DNA of 8,403 nucleotides, taken from contig QMXQ01000060.1 in NCBI GenBank assembly GCA_003662205.1, positions 1 through 8,403 on the forward strand. The letters run 5' to 3'. This document shows, piece after piece, positions 6,392 through 8,403 of this stretch. The notes beneath the pieces are model-generated. The model made no database searches. It saw only the letters and a list, made by a program, of their open reading frames with translations, and was not told where the DNA came from. The position numbers were made by a program, and so were the translations under genes. Every line of letters begins with the position of its first letter. The first letter of the stretch is position 1. The DNA comes from Candidatus Bathyarchaeota archaeon (lineage in GTDB: Archaea; Thermoproteota; Bathyarchaeia; TCS64).

Positions 6392-6706
6392 TCAGCCGAG
6401 GAAGAGAGCCCTGTCGCTGCGGTCCAGCAGATCGACGAGCTCTCCAAGGCTGCTCATCTCCGCCTCCCCCGCCAGTTCGTTCTCTACGCCCTCCTCCTTG
6501 GCGCTGGTCCTGCACGCGAGGAGCCTCACCCCGAGAGAGGCGAGGGATGCAAAGCGGTTCGCCCATGAGGCGCCGAGGAGCTTGACCCCAGACATTTGGA
6601 AGAAGACCGTGACCCGGTGGCCCCTGCGGGCGGCGGCGGACGCCAGGCCGCGAATCGCGTCGAGGGTCGACGGCGCGTCTGAGGACGCTACCAGCAGAAG
6701 ATGCAA
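6392..6706 (-). CDS. dsrE: DsrE/TusD-like sulfur relay protein with active-site cysteine
   Basis: DsrE/TusD-like subunit, 104 residues from the start used here, expected to carry persulfide sulfur on a conserved cysteine. The motif GVRLLACRTSAKEEGV holds that cysteine (about residue 65) in the TusD context, and the end SLGELVDLLDRSDRALFLG matches the TusD C-terminus (Gly-Leu-Gly ... CDRVVQF). An ATG at 6739 would add 11 residues (MLGVFPRSVEF) but has no Shine-Dalgarno and sits only 21 nt from the TATA-like box. An in-frame TTG at 6706 has GGAGTG 8 nt upstream and gives MHLLLVASSDAPS, aligning with the TusD start. This is the first gene of a three-gene operon. The partner DsrC/TusE is not visible here. 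The family call is good; the start is moderately supported. Confidence 0.82.
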   Translation of the reverse strand: MHLLLVASSDAPSTLDAIRGLASAAARRGHRVTVFFQMSGVKLLGASWANRFASLASLGVRLLACRTSAKEEGVENELAGEAEMSSLGELVDLLDRSDRALFLG

Positions 6707-6755
6707 GAACTCAACACTCCGAGGAAACACACCGAGCATTCGATCAGTAGGGAGG

Positions 6756-6763
6756 TTTTAATA
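6756..6763 (-). promoter_or_regulatory. TATA-like box of the dsrEFH-like operon
   Basis: The minus strand reads TATTAAAA in the 35-bp space before the divergent metallopeptidase gene. A start of transcription about 26 nt downstream falls near 6734, just inside the ATG at 6739. This supports the later TTG start for the first gene. No clear separate box is visible for the plus-strand gene. Confidence 0.5.
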
Positions 6764-6774
6764 CTTTAGCGTAT

Positions 6775-7701
6775 ATGGACGCGCACAAAAGGGATGAAGC
6801 CTTGACCTGCTTAAAATCAAAGATCGAGTTCAACACCGAGGCACTTGAGAAGATCGTCTTCGAGCCGGAGTGGGTGCTAAAGAACCAAGAGAGGTTCTGG
6901 GAAGCATATCCCGCTCAGAGATATACACTCGACTGGGCCAAGCAGGTGAAATACGAGATAGACTTTGAAGATTGGCGCAACAGGATACAGGGATGGTCTG
7001 AACTCACACCAGAACAAAGGCAAAGCAGGCTATTCTTAAAAAACACGCGGAGGATCATCGAGGGACGACAGCGGTTCATCGACAAAGCTCTTCCCCATCT
7101 CTGCTCCTATCTCCCGGAAGACGCAGACCTAGGAATCAGGGTATACTTCACCGCCTTCATTCCCCCAAGGGCCTTCGCCATGGGAGAAATTGTCATCAAC
7201 GTCGCCGCTACCTACTGGAACGACAACCCGGATAACATACTGAACGCACTGGTGCACGAGCTGTTTCACGTTGGATACAGCTACTGCGAGGAACAATCGG
7301 ATAGGGCATACCCGGAGGATGACCAGAGGATAGGAATACTGAGAAATATACACAACGAGGGCATGTGCACATATGTGGCATACAAAGCGAGGGAGATATT
7401 CCCGGCGCCCGACGAGAAGGATTTCCAGTATCTCGACGACCCTGAACAGGTCAGAGAGCACCTGAGGAACGTTGACATGATCCTGTCGAAGATCGGCAAG
7501 GTTCCACGAGAGGAGCTCGACAAGCTCGCCTGGGATCGGGGGGTCATTGGTCGTAGCTTCTATGTAGCCGGCGCCCGTATGTGCGGAGTTATCGAGGAGC
7601 GACTGGGCAGACAGGCGTTAATCCAAACCATGTACGATGGCCCGGAGTCGTTCTTCGAACTCTACAACAAAAACGCGGAGCAGCCTTTTCTATACTCCTG
7701 A
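6775..7701 (+). CDS. HELFH zinc metallopeptidase-like protein
   Basis: 308-residue soluble protein with no signal peptide or membrane segment. I do not recognise a named gene. ALVHELFHVGYSY (158-170) gives the HExxH zinc motif (H161, E162, H165). A glutamate 30 residues after His165 in HNEGMCTYVAY (E195) is well placed as third ligand. This is the gluzincin pattern seen in several uncharacterised archaeal and bacterial putative zinc-dependent protease (DUF) families. The first 115 residues are charged and largely helical. The substrate is unknown. ATG 6775 is the first in-frame start; the only GGAGG is 19 nt upstream (6751-6755), too far to be convincing. A TTG at 6802 behind GGGATGA is an alternative. 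Base use differs from the neighbours, with many ATA, AGG/AGA and A/T-ending codons, suggesting acquisition from elsewhere. Confidence 0.8.
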   Translation: MDAHKRDEALTCLKSKIEFNTEALEKIVFEPEWVLKNQERFWEAYPAQRYTLDWAKQVKYEIDFEDWRNRIQGWSELTPEQRQSRLFLKNTRRIIEGRQRFIDKALPHLCSYLPEDADLGIRVYFTAFIPPRAFAMGEIVINVAATYWNDNPDNILNALVHELFHVGYSYCEEQSDRAYPEDDQRIGILRNIHNEGMCTYVAYKAREIFPAPDEKDFQYLDDPEQVREHLRNVDMILSKIGKVPREELDKLAWDRGVIGRSFYVAGARMCGVIEERLGRQALIQTMYDGPESFFELYNKNAEQPFLYS

Positions 7702-7835
7702 ATCACTCGCGTGGAGCCTCTTATCATTACACCACAGGAACGCCCAAAGTAATACCCCCAAAACCCAAACACGCTTCTTACATACCATCCTAAGGAAAAT
7801 GAGGAAAAATACGCGCGCAATGTTCTCTTTGCTAG
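7702..7835. other. AT-richer intergenic stretch without a gene
   Basis: There is no convincing gene here: the short open frames lack Shine-Dalgarno sites and codon bias. It separates the metallopeptidase gene from the frameshifted gene that ends at 7836. The only structure I can point to is the pair of T-runs noted separately. Confidence 0.6.
7796..7809 (-). terminator. Possible T-tract terminator downstream of the frameshifted gene
   Basis: The minus strand has TTTTT (7805-7809) and then TTTT (7796-7799), 27-40 nt after the TAG at 7836. Archaeal termination relies mainly on such T-tracts without a hairpin. The evidence is the tract only, so this is tentative. Confidence 0.3.
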
Positions 7836-8224
7836 CTATTCGTCATTACGGAGGAGATTCAAGGGCATTTCCCCGTCTAGGAGCTTCAGCACGGCTTTGA
7901 GCCTCCGAAAGTCCTCAGACTTGATGGCGCTGCGGATGATGGGACCGAACTCGTCGGCCCCGGCAGCGCCCCCTGAAAAAGTATTTTTCCGACGTTGTTC
8001 AACTTGTTCTCCAGCTTCATCATCTCGTGGACGTTCAGGACCTGCATGCGACCCACGAAGACGTCGAAGGCGACGCAGACGACGCGTCCTGTGTCATATC
8101 CATCCTCCGAGACCCTGAAGAGAACCGGGGGTTCCACTCGACGGTATGTTCCGAAAATGAAGTGTTTGGACGGTTCTTTTTCATCACTGATAGAGGGAGG
8201 ATTTATGAAACGCCGGGGTAGCAA
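7836..8224 (-). pseudogene. Frameshifted gene remnant, unknown family
   Basis: Two minus-strand frames join into one plausible protein. The upstream part (about 8137 down to 7990) reads VEPPVLFRVSEDGY, then VVCVAFDVFVGRMQVLNVHE and MMKLENKLNNVGK. The downstream part, in another frame, reads GADEFGPIIRSAIKSEDF, then RRLKAVLKLLDGEMPLNLL and RNDE, ending at TAG 7836-7838. Both halves show the strong GC third-position bias of the real genes here, and the bias switches frame at 7969-7988. That stretch holds C5, A5 and T5 runs (plus strand). Restoring one base in any run fuses the halves. The 5' end is also uncertain: a stop lies directly before TTG 8224, a GTG at 8137 is possible, and neither has a Shine-Dalgarno. 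I do not recognise the family. It is either a pseudogene or a homopolymer sequencing error. Confidence 0.55.
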
Positions 8225-8312
8225 TTAGTTGGATGAGGCGGGGCTGGGTCCTAGAGAGAACAAAGACCACTTGGAGGCCAAACTATACTTTCATTCCGGA
8301 GGGGCGAGACCG
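8225..8312. promoter_or_regulatory. Upstream region of the gene starting at 8313
   Basis: It contains a GGAGGGG Shine-Dalgarno (8298-8304), 8 nt before the ATG at 8313. CTATACT (about 8283-8289) is TATA-like but lies so close that it would give a leaderless transcript, which conflicts with the Shine-Dalgarno. The true promoter may be further upstream. Confidence 0.4.
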
Positions 8313-8403
8313 ATGAAGTTAGACTCCATCCTGGACAGTGCCCTGCAGGGAAGACCGGTAACCCGGGAGGCGGCGGAGGTCATCCTGTCGATGGAAGGTC
8401 TTC
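8313..8403 (+). CDS. 5' end of a gene, possibly a BioB/CofH/HydE-like radical SAM enzyme
   Basis: Only 30 codons are present before the right edge, opening MKLDSILDSALQGRPVTREA and continuing AEVILSMEGL. The start is well supported by GGAGGGG 8 nt upstream, and third positions are GC-rich. The pattern of an ILxxALxG helix, then a polar Thr-Arg-Glu-Ala turn and a second helix, is the N-terminal lead-in found in several radical SAM families (biotin synthase, HydE, PylB, CofH and relatives). The CxxxCxxC cluster site would lie beyond the window, so the family assignment is a guess from a short segment. That a gene starts here is much more certain than its function. Confidence 0.6.
   Translation, partial: MKLDSILDSALQGRPVTREAAEVILSMEGL

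Noticed and set aside
5854..6585. Plus-strand open frames opposite the dsrEFH-like genes
   Set aside because: Pro/Arg/Ser-rich shadows without Shine-Dalgarno sites. The minus-strand trio matches known families in canonical order.
8205..8228. Seven-codon plus-strand frame MKRRGSN behind GGGAGG, as a possible leader peptide
   Set aside because: It has a good Shine-Dalgarno, but there is no attenuator-like structure or T-tract before the gene at 8313 and no meaningful codon run, so chance is more likely.
7995..8228. Plus-strand open frames across the frameshifted region
   Set aside because: Their third positions lack the GC bias of the real genes, whereas the minus-strand frames show it strongly.
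1..8403. CRISPR arrays, tRNA or rRNA genes, insertion sequences, attachment sites
   Set aside because: I saw no regularly spaced repeats, no tRNA-like T-loop/acceptor patterns, no transposase motifs and no paired terminal repeats. The only long repeated blocks are those shared by the two thermosome genes.

Overview
This window looks like part of a GC-rich euryarchaeal chromosome, possibly from a methanogen. The evidence is two group II chaperonin (thermosome) genes, archaeal promoter architecture (TATA-like boxes about 25 nt before inferred transcript starts, with some leaderless starts), strong GGAGGTG-type Shine-Dalgarno sites, and an archaeal mix of hypD, acylphosphatase and class V aminotransferase genes. 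I cannot fix the genus. Most genes use G or C in nearly every third codon position. The right-hand part, from about 6770 to 7835, is visibly richer in A+T.

Layout. From 1 to 2865 (minus strand) two thermosome subunit genes lie in tandem as one operon. The downstream copy runs off the left edge. A 120-bp divergent promoter region separates them from hypD, a [NiFe]-hydrogenase maturation gene on the plus strand at 2986-4071. A stand-alone acylphosphatase gene follows one base later. A class V (PLP) aminotransferase gene converges on this pair from the minus strand (4356-5426). It shares an AT-rich divergent promoter with a small winged-helix gene (5497-5727).

From 5724 to 6706 (minus strand) three small genes form a complete dsrE-dsrF-dsrH (tusD-tusC-tusB type) sulfur-relay cluster in the canonical order. 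Divergent from it is a HELFH zinc-metallopeptidase-like gene (6775-7701) with lower GC and foreign-looking codon use. Next comes a 611-bp stretch with no intact gene. It holds the remains of a frameshifted minus-strand gene (7836 to about 8224). The first 30 codons of a plus-strand gene, possibly a radical SAM enzyme, begin at 8313.

How the genes fit together. The chaperonins would form a hetero-oligomeric folding machine. HypD and possibly the acylphosphatase concern hydrogenase cofactor assembly. The DsrEFH trio is expected to carry persulfide sulfur on a cysteine of DsrE. No partner (DsrC/TusE) or end user is visible. A repeated theme is that several minus-strand genes appear to start at TTG: in four cases a Shine-Dalgarno-like site lies 6-8 nt before an in-frame TTG.
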